Origin: Bacteroidota bacterium
GTDB taxonomy: Bacteria > Bacteroidota > Bacteroidia > Bacteroidales > Prolixibacteraceae
DNA: 64,000 nucleotides
Reading direction: 5' to 3'
Assembly (NCBI GenBank): GCA_024278975.1
Contig: JAJRSD010000025.1
Location: 1 to 64,000 of the forward strand
Position 1 is the stretch's first letter. Each line of letters starts with the position of its first letter. The notes under the pieces were generated by a model. The model made no database searches. It saw only the letters and a program-made list of their open reading frames with translations, and was not told the DNA's origin. Position numbers and translations under genes: made by a program. This document shows positions 18,795-26,448 of the stretch, in pieces.

Positions 18795-19814
18795 ATGAGT
18801 AAAGAAGTTACCGGAACAACGTGGAATGTTTATGATGCCAATAAACTTACCCAGTCAGAAATATACGGACAAGTACTATGCGAATTGGGCGAAAAATACC
18901 CGGAAATTGTAGGACTAACTGCCGACCTTGCAAAATCAACTAAAATAGGGCTGTTTCAGGAGATGTTTCCTGAGCGGTTTATAAATGTTGGAATTGCTGA
19001 ACAGAATCTTTTTGGAATTGCTGCCGGAATGGCAAAAACAGGACTGCTGCCGGTTGTTTCTACAATGGCAGCTTTTGCATCGATGCGGGCAGCCGAGCAG
19101 GTTCGCACCGATATCTGTTATCAAAACCTGAATGTGAAAATTATTGCAACACACGGTGGCGTTTCATTTGCTTCGGCAGGAACAACGCACCATGCAACAG
19201 AAGATGTGGCAATTATGCGGTCGTTTGCAAACATGACAGTTATTGTACCAGCCGATGGAATTGAAACTGCAAATGCAGTAAAAGCTGCTATTACTTATCC
19301 CGGGCCGGTTTATATCCGTATAGGACGTGGATTTGAACCTACTTTTTACAAAGATGCAAACTACGGTTTTGAAATTGGAAAAGCTGTTGAAGTTCGGGAA
19401 GGTACTGATATAACCATTATCGGAATGGGAATTACAGTTTTACAAGCTGCCGAAGCTGCCGGTTTTCTTGCAGAAAACGATGATTTAAGTGTGAGAGTTT
19501 TAAATCTTCATACAATAAAACCCATCGATAAAGAGGCAATTTTAAAGGCAGTAACAGAAACCCGACGAATTGTTACAGTTGAAGAGCACAACGTAATTGG
19601 CGGTTTGGGAACGGCTGTTGCCGATGTTATTGCCGAAAGCGGAAAAGGTTGTGCATTTACTAAAGTTGGCTTGCAGGATGAATTTGCTGAAATTGGCTAC
19701 CCTGAAGATTTATACTCGCACTATAAATTAGATGCCGACGGAATTATTGAGAAAGTACGCGAAATTATGGGTAAAGATTTTGAAGAAGACGATAACTGGG
19801 ACGATGAAGTTTAA
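18795..19814 (+). CDS. Transketolase, C-terminal subunit
   Basis: 339 residues carrying the pyrimidine-binding and C-terminal domains of transketolase. FINVGIAEQNLFGIAAGMAK includes the catalytic Glu of the pyrimidine domain, STMAAFASMRAAEQVRTDI and GGVSFASAGTTHHATEDVAI are family blocks, and the regulatory domain shows NLHTIKPIDKEAI and VEEHNVIGGLGTAVA. It completes the N-terminal subunit encoded just upstream and together they equal one full transketolase chain. The tail is acidic (EEDDNWDDEV). Only 5 bases separate it from the second SCP2-like gene, so translation is probably coupled. Confidence 0.9.
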   Translation: MSKEVTGTTWNVYDANKLTQSEIYGQVLCELGEKYPEIVGLTADLAKSTKIGLFQEMFPERFINVGIAEQNLFGIAAGMAKTGLLPVVSTMAAFASMRAAEQVRTDICYQNLNVKIIATHGGVSFASAGTTHHATEDVAIMRSFANMTVIVPADGIETANAVKAAITYPGPVYIRIGRGFEPTFYKDANYGFEIGKAVEVREGTDITIIGMGITVLQAAEAAGFLAENDDLSVRVLNLHTIKPIDKEAILKAVTETRRIVTVEEHNVIGGLGTAVADVIAESGKGCAFTKVGLQDEFAEIGYPEDLYSHYKLDADGIIEKVREIMGKDFEEDDNWDDEV

Positions 19815-19819
19815 AAACC

Positions 19820-20596
19820 ATGATAAGTAAAAAAGATTTATTAGTTGCTGAACTTTATATAAAAGCGGTTTTCCCGGTATTGAAAGTTCTTTTAAAAGAC
19901 GACCCAAAAACAGCCGCGAAATTTAAAAATGTAAATGCAAATGTTGTTTTCAGAGCAAAACACGATTCGGGGTTTATTGGTGCAAACCTTATTTTTAACG
20001 ATGGCGAGCTGATAGTAGAACCGGAACCAGTTGAAAATGGCGATGTTATTTTCACTTTTGGAACAGTAGCAAAAATGAACACTTTTTTAAAAGGAGGAGT
20101 TGCCCTGCCCTCAATAAAAGGATTTACAAACTTTAAATTATTAGTCAGTTTTGTTTCAACACTGTTAATGTTGAAACTGATGATGCCAGATGTTCGCCCC
20201 AAAGATGAACATAAAAAATATCTGAAAGTAAAATTAGCTCTTTACATGGTTACCACGGCTTTAAGCAAGTTAAATAAAAGTGGACATGTAGAAATGAATG
20301 CATGGACCAGCCGGCAACCCGACCGTGTTTACCAATTATCTGTTGAGGGAACTGACATTGCAGCTTACCTTCGCGTTAAAGCTGGAAAAACAAAGGCAGG
20401 CAGAGGAATGTATAAACGAAAGCGACCTTTTGTACAGATGAAATTCAGTAGTATCGACGGTGCGTTGAAAGTATTACTAAAAGATGTTGAATTTGTTGAG
20501 GCTGTTGACAAAAAATATGTGGCAATTGAAGGCTCTCCTGAATATGCTGCTAACATTAACGATTTTATGATGACTATTCAGAGTTTAATCTCCTGA
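19820..20596 (+). CDS. Second tandem SCP2-like domain protein
   Basis: 258 residues laid out like the first gene of the operon: a beta-rich N-terminal half (NANVVFRAKHDSGFIGANLI), a central helix with the shared I-K-G-F-T step (PSIKGFTNFKLLVSFVSTLL), and a second half (QLSVEGTDIAAYLRVKAGKT to AIEGSPEYAANINDF). Overall identity to the first is low but the architecture is the same, so they look like old paralogues. The central segment is hydrophobic enough to touch a membrane. Having two presumed lipid-binding proteins bracket the enzymes suggests that the substrate or product is lipid-bound, which is an inference. Confidence 0.6.
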   Translation: MISKKDLLVAELYIKAVFPVLKVLLKDDPKTAAKFKNVNANVVFRAKHDSGFIGANLIFNDGELIVEPEPVENGDVIFTFGTVAKMNTFLKGGVALPSIKGFTNFKLLVSFVSTLLMLKLMMPDVRPKDEHKKYLKVKLALYMVTTALSKLNKSGHVEMNAWTSRQPDRVYQLSVEGTDIAAYLRVKAGKTKAGRGMYKRKRPFVQMKFSSIDGALKVLLKDVEFVEAVDKKYVAIEGSPEYAANINDFMMTIQSLIS

Positions 20597-20696
20597 TTGA
20601 AATTTATACAAATTTTTTAAAACTGATCTCCCAATAAAAGATATTGATTTGTTATTTAAACTATTTATCTTTATAGCAACCAATTTCTTATGGAAA

Positions 20697-21263
20697 ATGA
20701 ACGAATATTTAAAACAGCTATTCAAATTACTGGCACCTTTTACCGAAGAAGAATTAGAAATTGCACAACCTTTTTTCAGGTACGAAATCATTCGAAAAAA
20801 TGAATTCTTTAGTAAAGCCGGACGAATTTCTGATAGAATTGGATTCGTAAATAGTGGATTGCTTCGCTCTTTTTATACTATTAAAGGAAAAGAAACGACT
20901 ACATATTTTCAAATGCATGGTACAATTGCAACTGCATTGGCAAGTTTTCTGCAAATGAAACCGGCAATAGAAAATATTCAGGCATTAGAAATTTCGGAAC
21001 TTATCGTTATCAACCGTAAAGACCTGTTTTCTCTTTATAACGAAAATTGGAAATGGCAACAGGTTGGCAGAATTTTAACCGAACAATATTATGTAAAAAT
21101 GGAAGAGCGAACAATTGCGTTGCAAAGTCAATCTGCATTAGAACGTTATGAAAATTTTTTACATGATTTTCCCGAATTAATACAAATGGTTCCTCTTTAC
21201 TACATTGCATCGTTTCTGGGAATGACACCCGAAACATTGAGCAGAACCAGAAAGATGAAATAG
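20697..21263 (+). CDS. Crp/Fnr-family regulator
   Basis: 188 residues from the ATG at 20697 (MNEYLKQLFKLL). The first 120 residues are a cyclic-nucleotide-binding-like beta roll (FFSKAGRISDRIGFVNSGLL, TTYFQMHG). The end is a helix-turn-helix, IASFLGMTPETLSRTRK. This short form, without a clear nucleotide-binding RGE-x4-R motif, is very common in Bacteroidota and its ligand is generally unknown. It follows the transketolase operon by about 100 bases, with a possible promoter (TTG at 20644, TATCTTTA at 20666-20673). Whether it controls the operon upstream or the carboxypeptidase downstream is open. Confidence 0.8.
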   Translation: MNEYLKQLFKLLAPFTEEELEIAQPFFRYEIIRKNEFFSKAGRISDRIGFVNSGLLRSFYTIKGKETTTYFQMHGTIATALASFLQMKPAIENIQALEISELIVINRKDLFSLYNENWKWQQVGRILTEQYYVKMEERTIALQSQSALERYENFLHDFPELIQMVPLYYIASFLGMTPETLSRTRKMK

Positions 21264-21288
21264 TAATTATTAATATAAACTAATAAAA

Positions 21289-22440
21289 ATGAGAACCATA
21301 ATTGTTTTAACCGCACTATTAATCTTTTTCCAGTCAGCCAATTCTCAAATAAAAATTGATGCGGGCGACCCACCAAATAACAGTGACATTCCTGATTTTT
21401 TTAAATCGAAACTATCCGATATTGATACAGAAATTAAAGATCTTAAAATCGGCAAAGCAAAAATAGTTGCTATTTCTCCGGGCGGTTTACCTGTTTATGC
21501 TGTTTATTATGGCGAAAAGGAAGATTTCAGATCGCAGGCAAATTACAATTCGGCAGTTGCAGCACGCAATCCCGGATACTATGCAAATAAAGACAGTACA
21601 ACAAAACCTGTAGTTTTCTTTGTTGGTCCGGTACACGGGCAAGAGATGGAAAATATTGTTGGGTTGGTAAACCTGATTCATGTTGCCGAAACCGGTAAAG
21701 ATTATCGTGGAAAAGACTGGTCGGCTCTAAAAAGTAAAATTGAAAAATGCCGTGTTATTATAATTCCAAGTGGAAATCCTGATGGAAGAAAAAGGTGTCC
21801 GTATGATAGCTTTGTTGGGTTACCCACAACAATTATGACAAAATACGGACAGGGAACACGAGTCGATGGAACTTCGTGGGGCTGGCCTGGCGCTAAATCT
21901 GTGCACCCCATGAAAGGCGATGTGGGAATTCTCGGAGCATATTTTAACGACGATGGAATTAACCCAATGCAAGACGAATACTTTAAACCGTTGGCAAAAG
22001 AGACGGCTGCAATTCTGGAAATCGCACGAACAGAAGCACCCGACATTACAGTTTCGCTGCATTCGCACGAGAATAAGCCCATTATTTTACAACCGGCTTA
22101 TGTTGCAATGTTTATGAAAAAGCGGGTACACAACCTTGCTTTAAGTCTTAATCAAAGGTATTTAGACGAAGGTATTGCAGCTCACAATCCGTCAGATTGG
22201 TTTTGGTCGCCCGAAGCCGATGATATTGAATTTCCACCAAAAACAACTTTTAATCTAATTGGTGCGCTGCACCATATTTCCGGCACCATGTCATTTACAT
22301 TCGAATGTAGCCACGGATCTATTCCTGAAAATAACTCTGAACCAATTGTTACTTACAACGATATTTTGGATATTCAACTGATTTTATACGACGAAATGTT
22401 TGATTACATTATAGAAAACAGGCTTATCTGGAAAAACTAA
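21289..22440 (+). CDS. Secreted M14-family zinc carboxypeptidase
   Basis: 383 residues with a signal peptide (LTALLIFFQSANSQ). The M14 signature elements are present in order: zinc ligands in GPVHGQEMENIV (H-x-x-E) near residue 116, the substrate motif PSGNPDGR near 160, the second zinc His in TVSLHSHENKP near 257, and a C-terminal TFECSHGS that can provide the catalytic Glu. It therefore should trim C-terminal residues from peptides, or act on peptidoglycan stems, in the periplasm. It is 25 bases after the Crp-family gene and on the same strand. Confidence 0.82.
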   Translation: MRTIIVLTALLIFFQSANSQIKIDAGDPPNNSDIPDFFKSKLSDIDTEIKDLKIGKAKIVAISPGGLPVYAVYYGEKEDFRSQANYNSAVAARNPGYYANKDSTTKPVVFFVGPVHGQEMENIVGLVNLIHVAETGKDYRGKDWSALKSKIEKCRVIIIPSGNPDGRKRCPYDSFVGLPTTIMTKYGQGTRVDGTSWGWPGAKSVHPMKGDVGILGAYFNDDGINPMQDEYFKPLAKETAAILEIARTEAPDITVSLHSHENKPIILQPAYVAMFMKKRVHNLALSLNQRYLDEGIAAHNPSDWFWSPEADDIEFPPKTTFNLIGALHHISGTMSFTFECSHGSIPENNSEPIVTYNDILDIQLILYDEMFDYIIENRLIWKN

Positions 22441-22783
22441 AAAAGAGAATCTGCCGACAAGGAAAACTGTTGCTTGTTAAAGAAATTCACGTCCCTTAAA
22501 AGGGCTCATTTCATAAAGTTGTGGACTCACCATAAATTTCAGCTAATCTGTATAAGAAATTAATCCTTGTTTTAATGGATATTGGTTTCTGAGAAGGTGA
22601 TAAAAAACGAAGAGTTGGTTAATTTGTTTTAAATGATGTCTTAATCCTTGTTTTGCTGGATGTTGGTTTACGGCTCTATACCTGAGTTTATTCCGAAAGG
22701 TAAAAATAAAAAAATACCACAAAGAAATAAAGAAACACGAAATGCTCAATAACAGCGTTTTACGCTTAGTGTATTTTCTGAAA
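22441..22783. other. Non-coding trailer side of the CRISPR locus
   Basis: No gene is seen here. The stretch contains two degenerate CRISPR repeats (22557-22674), a short CCCTTAAAAGGG palindrome near 22493 and an AGCG/CGCT hairpin near 22754. Confidence 0.5.
22557..22674 (-). repeat. Two relic CRISPR repeats
   Basis: At 22557-22593 and 22638-22674 are diverged versions of the array repeat. Both keep TTAATCCTTGTTTT and a T-G-G-A-T core but differ over the last ten bases. A 44-base spacer-like gap lies between them. Degeneration is expected at the oldest, leader-distal end, so these mark the former end of a longer array. They are now cut off from the intact array by about 420 bases. Confidence 0.75.
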
Positions 22784-22864
22784 AGTCATCAGATGAATCA
22801 TTTAGCAGAAAGCACAGGAGATTCAAATCTGACAATCAGTTGGTTACAAATTCATCAGATGACT
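22784..22864. repeat. 81-bp palindrome-ended dispersed element, copy 1
   Basis: Begins AGTCATCAGATGAAT and ends ATTCATCAGATGACT, which form imperfect terminal inverted repeats. Each end also holds the palindrome TCATCAGATGA. The interior reads TTAGCAGAAAGCACAGG and CAATCAGTTGGTTAC. Nearly identical copies of the same length lie at 22913-22993 and 44483-44563. No protein is encoded. It looks like a small non-autonomous repeat of REP or MITE type. Confidence 0.75.
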
Positions 22865-22912
22865 AAAAATCTGTTTATTTACTTTTCGGAGTGGACACAA
22901 ATATGTCTGAAA

Positions 22913-22993
22913 AGTCATCAGATGAATCATTTAGCAGAAAGCACAGGAAATTCAAACCTGGCAATCAGTTGGTTACAAATTCATCAGATGACT
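22913..22993. repeat. 81-bp palindrome-ended dispersed element, copy 2
   Basis: Same ends and length as copy 1, with a handful of interior changes (for example AAATTCAAACCTGGC in place of AGATTCAAATCTGAC). About 45 bases after copy 1 are also repeated after copy 2 (TTTACTTTTCGGAGTGGACA), so this is a tandem duplication with a 129-base period. Confidence 0.75.
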
Positions 22994-23040
22994 AAAAATC
23001 CATTTATTTACTTTTCGGAGTGGACACATACTCTGTACTA

Positions 23041-23075
23041 ATTACTCATTACTCATTACTCATTACTCATTACTC
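23041..23075. repeat. ATTACTC tandem heptamer repeat
   Basis: Five perfect tandem copies of ATTACTC, just before the last CRISPR repeat. A looser version of the same heptamer occurs at 58233-58297 beside the ECF sigma gene. Confidence 0.8.
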
Positions 23076-23093
23076 CGTACTTCTTCTCTTTCT

Positions 23094-24337
23094 GTCTTAA
23101 TCCTTGTTTTATTGGATGTTGGTCTTTCTCAAAAGTGGTTAAGGGCGCAAAAGTACGTGCCCGTTTAAAGTCTTAATCCTTGTTTTATTGGATGTTGGTC
23201 TTTCTCTTCAGGACAAAAAGCAGGCAATGTTGCAAACATTGAATGTCTTAATCCTTGTTTTATTGGATGTTGGTCTTTCTCGATTAAATGAGTTTTACCC
23301 CGTTGAATATAGCGGGAATGTCTTAATCCTTGTTTTATTGGATGTTGGTCTTTCTCTCCACGCAGTCGCAAAAGAGAATGAACAATTTTCATTGTTCGGT
23401 CTTAATCCTTGTTTTATTGGATGTTGGTCTTTCTCTTTGATAAAGGTGCTATTTGTTATGGAACAGAAAGTCTTAATCCTTGTTTTATTGGATGTTGGTC
23501 TTTCTCACAAATGCCGATAAGCCCGGCAAAATTAAAGGGTTTACTGTCTTAATCCTTGTTTTATTGGATGTTGGTCTTTCTCTTGCTCGTAAACAACTTG
23601 AAAAGGACGGGGTTACAGGTCTTAATCCTTGTTTTATTGGATGTTGGTCTTTCTCTTGGAGTAATTGTCGTAGCATGTATAGTCTTTTTAGCTATTTGTC
23701 TTAATCCTTGTTTTATTGGATGTTGGTCTTTCTCACCGCATGGTTAATTGGGATGGTTTCGCCGTTGCTCAGGAGTCTTAATCCTTGTTTTATTGGATGT
23801 TGGTCTTTCTCGATTTTACCGTTGTAGATATTACGACGGATGAGGGCGTCTTAATCCTTGTTTTATTGGATGTTGGTCTTTCTCACATTACCAAGTTATC
23901 AGGTGAAGACCTGAAAGCCTACGTCTTAATCCTTGTTTTATTGGATGTTGGTCTTTCTCCCAGCCATCGTGGTTGGCGTTAACGCCTTAACTGGCAGTCT
24001 TAATCCTTGTTTTATTGGATGTTGGTCTTTCTCATACCCAATTTAGTTCAAGGTTATCGGAGTTTTATCCGTCTTAATCCTTGTTTTATTGGATGTTGGT
24101 CTTTCTCTGCTAGCGACAAAAAAAAGGGAATGTTGCAGACACTCGCAGTCTTAATCCTTGTTTTATTGGATGTTGGTCTTTCTCTTAATAGTGTGAATTA
24201 TATAAGTAAGGAAGATGCAGGAATGCAGTCTTAATCCTTGTTTTATTGGATGTTGGTCTTTCTCTGTTTTGGGTTTAGCAATTGCCCTTTTTGTTCATCA
24301 GTCTTAATCCTTGTTTTATTGGATGTTGGTCTTTCTC
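23094..24337 (-). CRISPR. CRISPR array, 17 repeats and 16 spacers, transcribed leftwards
   Basis: Seventeen identical 37-base repeats start at 23094, 23170, 23245, 23320, 23399, 23470, 23546, 23619, 23698, 23775, 23848, 23923, 23997, 24071, 24148, 24228 and 24301. Spacers are 34-43 bases. On the plus strand a repeat begins GTCTTAATCC and ends GGTCTTTCTC. The crRNA strand is judged to be minus, because the repeat then ends in ATTAAGAC, matching the usual 8-base 5' handle position (ATTGAAAC-like). The degenerate repeats at the low-coordinate end support this, placing the leader at 24338-24478. The effector genes to the right are type III-A. Two spacers (23207-23244 and 24108-24147) are related to each other. 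Confidence 0.97.
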
Positions 24338-24478
24338 CCTACTATTTGTATTTTATTTATATTCAACTGTTTGTATCCTAAATTCTTTAAAATTGTGCTG
24401 TTTACTACTGTTTTTATTGCCATTTTTTGAGCCTGCAAAATTACCATATTTTTTATTTAAATATAATTATTTTTATCA
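24338..24478 (-). promoter_or_regulatory. Probable CRISPR leader
   Basis: About 140 bases, strongly AT-rich with T-runs, between the last intact repeat and the 3' end of cas2. It is the array flank opposite the relic repeats. It should hold the promoter for leftward crRNA transcription and the site where new spacers would be added. No exact Bacteroidota promoter box was recognised. Confidence 0.6.
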
Positions 24479-24949
24479 TTAAAAAAACAAAGTGTTTCTG
24501 TTTTTTGCAATTATATCAAAATCAATGTTTTGCCCCAATATTTTCATGGCACGCAGTTGGTCGGTCGATACCGGTACAAAAAAAATACTGTCGTTGTTTT
24601 CGTAGGTCTCCTGTACCTCTTTTAGGTCGCTAACAATTTGGTTATAAACATCGCGGGGGCTCTCGGCAAAAAATATCGATTTTTGTACCCGCTGGCACCC
24701 TTTTTTTATGAGGTATTTTGCAATAAGTGTTCTTATCTTATTGTTTTCAATATCGTACATAATAAAGTAGAGCATATCTCCGGCATTTAGTTTTGGTTTT
24801 GTTGTAATTTCTAAAATTATTTTTATTCTTTGGTCGAGGCTTTCCATGTTGTCGGGCGGGGTAATAATGTTTCCTGTTTTTCCTTCGAGCCCTGCACGGT
24901 GAATAAGCTTTATTTTTTCAACAAAAGTAAGATTTCTCTTTTTTTTCAT
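24479..24949 (-). CDS. cas2: Cas2 with N-terminal extension
   Basis: 156 residues from the ATG at 24949, which overlaps the stop of the preceding gene as ATGA. The Cas2 fold starts near residue 60 (MLYFIMYDIENNKIRTLIAK) with the conserved early Asp, followed by the strand KKGCQRVQKSIFFAE and the helix SPRDVYNQIVSDLKEV, and SIFFVPVSTDQLRAMKILG. Cas2 dimers hold Cas1 dimers together during spacer integration. The first 60 residues (RNLTFVEKIKLIHRAGLEG and on) are basic and extra to the usual 90-100 residue Cas2; their role is unknown. The gene lies against the leader, and no cas1 is found in the window. Confidence 0.82.
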   Translation of the reverse strand: MKKKRNLTFVEKIKLIHRAGLEGKTGNIITPPDNMESLDQRIKIILEITTKPKLNAGDMLYFIMYDIENNKIRTLIAKYLIKKGCQRVQKSIFFAESPRDVYNQIVSDLKEVQETYENNDSIFFVPVSTDQLRAMKILGQNIDFDIIAKNRNTLFF

Positions 24950-25518
24950 TCGTAAAGTGTATTGGTTAAAATATCGTGGCAGGTATCGGCAAGTTGGTTG
25001 TTCGATCCGTTTTTTGTTGTCTTTACAATGGTAAATCCTTTTTTTCCATAAAACAGATTTATTTCGGCCCAAATGTTTTTTACCGAAAATTTAAACTGCT
25101 TTCCGTAGCTGATGTTTTTTACTATTTCGGTTTTTATTCCGTATTCGTCCATGCTGGTTATAATTGTTTCAATAATCTGTTCCAGCTCTTCGGGTACATA
25201 CACTTTTTTTTCCCTTATCTTTTTAAGTTTAGGATTTAGTTTTTCTCTTATCTCTTTTAAAATATCGGTGGGGAGGTCTTGTTTGTCGAAATCTAAATTA
25301 TTCTTTTCGGTAGTAGTTATCGTATTTTTTAATGCTTCATCGCTTTTTTTTATGTCGAATTTTATTTCGGCTACTACCTCTTCGTTTTCAAAGTCGATTA
25401 GTTTATTCATGTCAACAGCAGTTGCATTTGGGTTAAAGTATGCGTTGGGGTCGTAACTAACAAAACATGCTCTGCTAACATCCGAGGTCGATTTATCGAT
25501 AACCTGTGTAAAATTATA
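24946..25518 (-). pseudogene. 5'-truncated CRISPR-associated primase-polymerase remnant
   Basis: The obvious start is an ATG at 25410 (MNKLIDFENEE), but the frame stays open upstream to a stop at 25519-25521. The extra residues read VIDKSTSDVSRACFVSYDP followed by NAYFNPNATAVD. D-x-S-R-x-x-F-x-S-Y-D-P-x-x-Y-x-N-P is characteristic of the end of the archaeo-eukaryotic primase domain in BT4734/VirE-N-type primase-polymerases. Such enzymes occur with cas1/cas2 in type III loci as CAPP. The catalytic part is missing, so only about 190 C-terminal residues remain, including ISYGKQFKFSVKNIWAEINL, a domain I cannot name. It is coupled to cas2 by a 4-base overlap, which supports a shared adaptation operon now eroded. 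A short functional protein from 25410 cannot be excluded. Confidence 0.6.
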
Positions 25519-25639
25519 TTATGTACTGATATTCAAAATGTTAAACGCCGATATGGCAACTATTGTAAGTTTCCCGATATTTTTTTGTCAGTTTTATACG
25601 TAAAAAGCAACAGACTTTTGTGTGAAAACAGAAAAATGT

Positions 25640-25653
25640 TACTAAATTTAGTA
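25640..25653. promoter_or_regulatory. Palindromic site upstream of cas6
   Basis: TACTAAATTTAGTA is a perfect 14-base palindrome 57 bases before the cas6 start and in the region shared with the divergent cas2 operon. It is followed by TAGCTAAAATAGCAGCTAAA, which repeats the A-G-C-T-A-A-A theme. A candidate operator for the effector operon; no known regulator is assigned. Confidence 0.35.
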
Positions 25654-25710
25654 GCTAAAATAGCAGCTAAAAACTAAAAAAAGGCAAACCACAACGAAAA
25701 GGCAAACACA

Positions 25711-26394
25711 TTGAAAAAAATAAAATTTCTCGATATCTCTTTCGAAAACGAAATCAATCCCTGGGAGGTGGAAGCTTTTCGGGGAGCCGTTGTTGCCACT
25801 GCCGGAAGAGACCATATACTTTTCCATAACCATAAAAAAGAGGGTTTTCGATATTCGTACCCTTTAATTCAGTACAAACGAATTGGCAAAAAACCACATA
25901 TTATTTGTATTGACGAGGGAGTTGACGAAGTTCACTATTTTTTCGAAAACAAACAGGAGGGTTTAATGTTGGGCAACCGGCACTACAACCTCGTGGTGGA
26001 GAACATAAACCTGAACAAGTTTAATCTACAGGTTTGGGATCGCTCTTTTAACTATGTAATTTACGACTGGTTTCCGCTAAATCAGAAAAACTTTAATGAG
26101 TTTAAAACCATTGTTTCCGAAATACAACAGTTCGAGTTTTTAGAAAAAATTTTAATCGGGAATATTTTGTCGTTTGCAAAGGGCATTGGCTGGAATATCG
26201 ACAAACAGATAGAGCTAAAAATAACCGAAATATTACGAACCAATATCATTAGTCTGAAAGGTACAAAGCGCGGAGCTTACACGCTGAATTTTAAATGCAA
26301 CGTTTTTCTGCCCAACTACATTGGTTTAGGCAAAAATGCAAGTTTGGGGTTTGGCTGGGTTCGCGAAAACAGGAGAAATAAGAGTGAGATGTAG
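25711..26394 (+). CDS. cas6: Cas6 crRNA-processing endonuclease
   Basis: 227 residues starting at TTG (MKKIKFLDISFENE); no ATG fits better. The protein is a two-RAMP-fold type with a C-terminal glycine-rich loop, YIGLGKNASLGFGWV, which matches the Cas6 G-x-G-x-x-x-x-x-G-x-G signature. It cuts the repeat in the array transcript to leave the 8-base 5' handle. A candidate catalytic His lies near residue 31 (GRDHILFHNH), but this is uncertain. First gene of the effector operon, 15 bases ahead of the original ATG of cas10. Confidence 0.85.
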   Translation: MKKIKFLDISFENEINPWEVEAFRGAVVATAGRDHILFHNHKKEGFRYSYPLIQYKRIGKKPHIICIDEGVDEVHYFFENKQEGLMLGNRHYNLVVENINLNKFNLQVWDRSFNYVIYDWFPLNQKNFNEFKTIVSEIQQFEFLEKILIGNILSFAKGIGWNIDKQIELKITEILRTNIISLKGTKRGAYTLNFKCNVFLPNYIGLGKNASLGFGWVRENRRNKSEM

Positions 26395-26448
26395 TTAAAA
26401 AAATAAACAATGAAAAATATACGACAACAAATTTATTAAGGTGCTTTA

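Noticed and set aside
23094-24337. Plus-strand transcription of the array
   Set aside because: The handle-like ATTAAGAC is at the 3' end of the repeat only on the minus strand, and relic repeats lie at the low-coordinate end.
22742-24360. Series of 60-110 codon ORFs containing VLILVLLDVGLS or its reverse
   Set aside because: These are translations of the CRISPR repeats and of the 81-bp elements, not genes.
25410-25710. A cas1 gene between the primase-polymerase remnant and cas6
   Set aside because: Only about 190-300 bases are available and they show no Cas1 motif.
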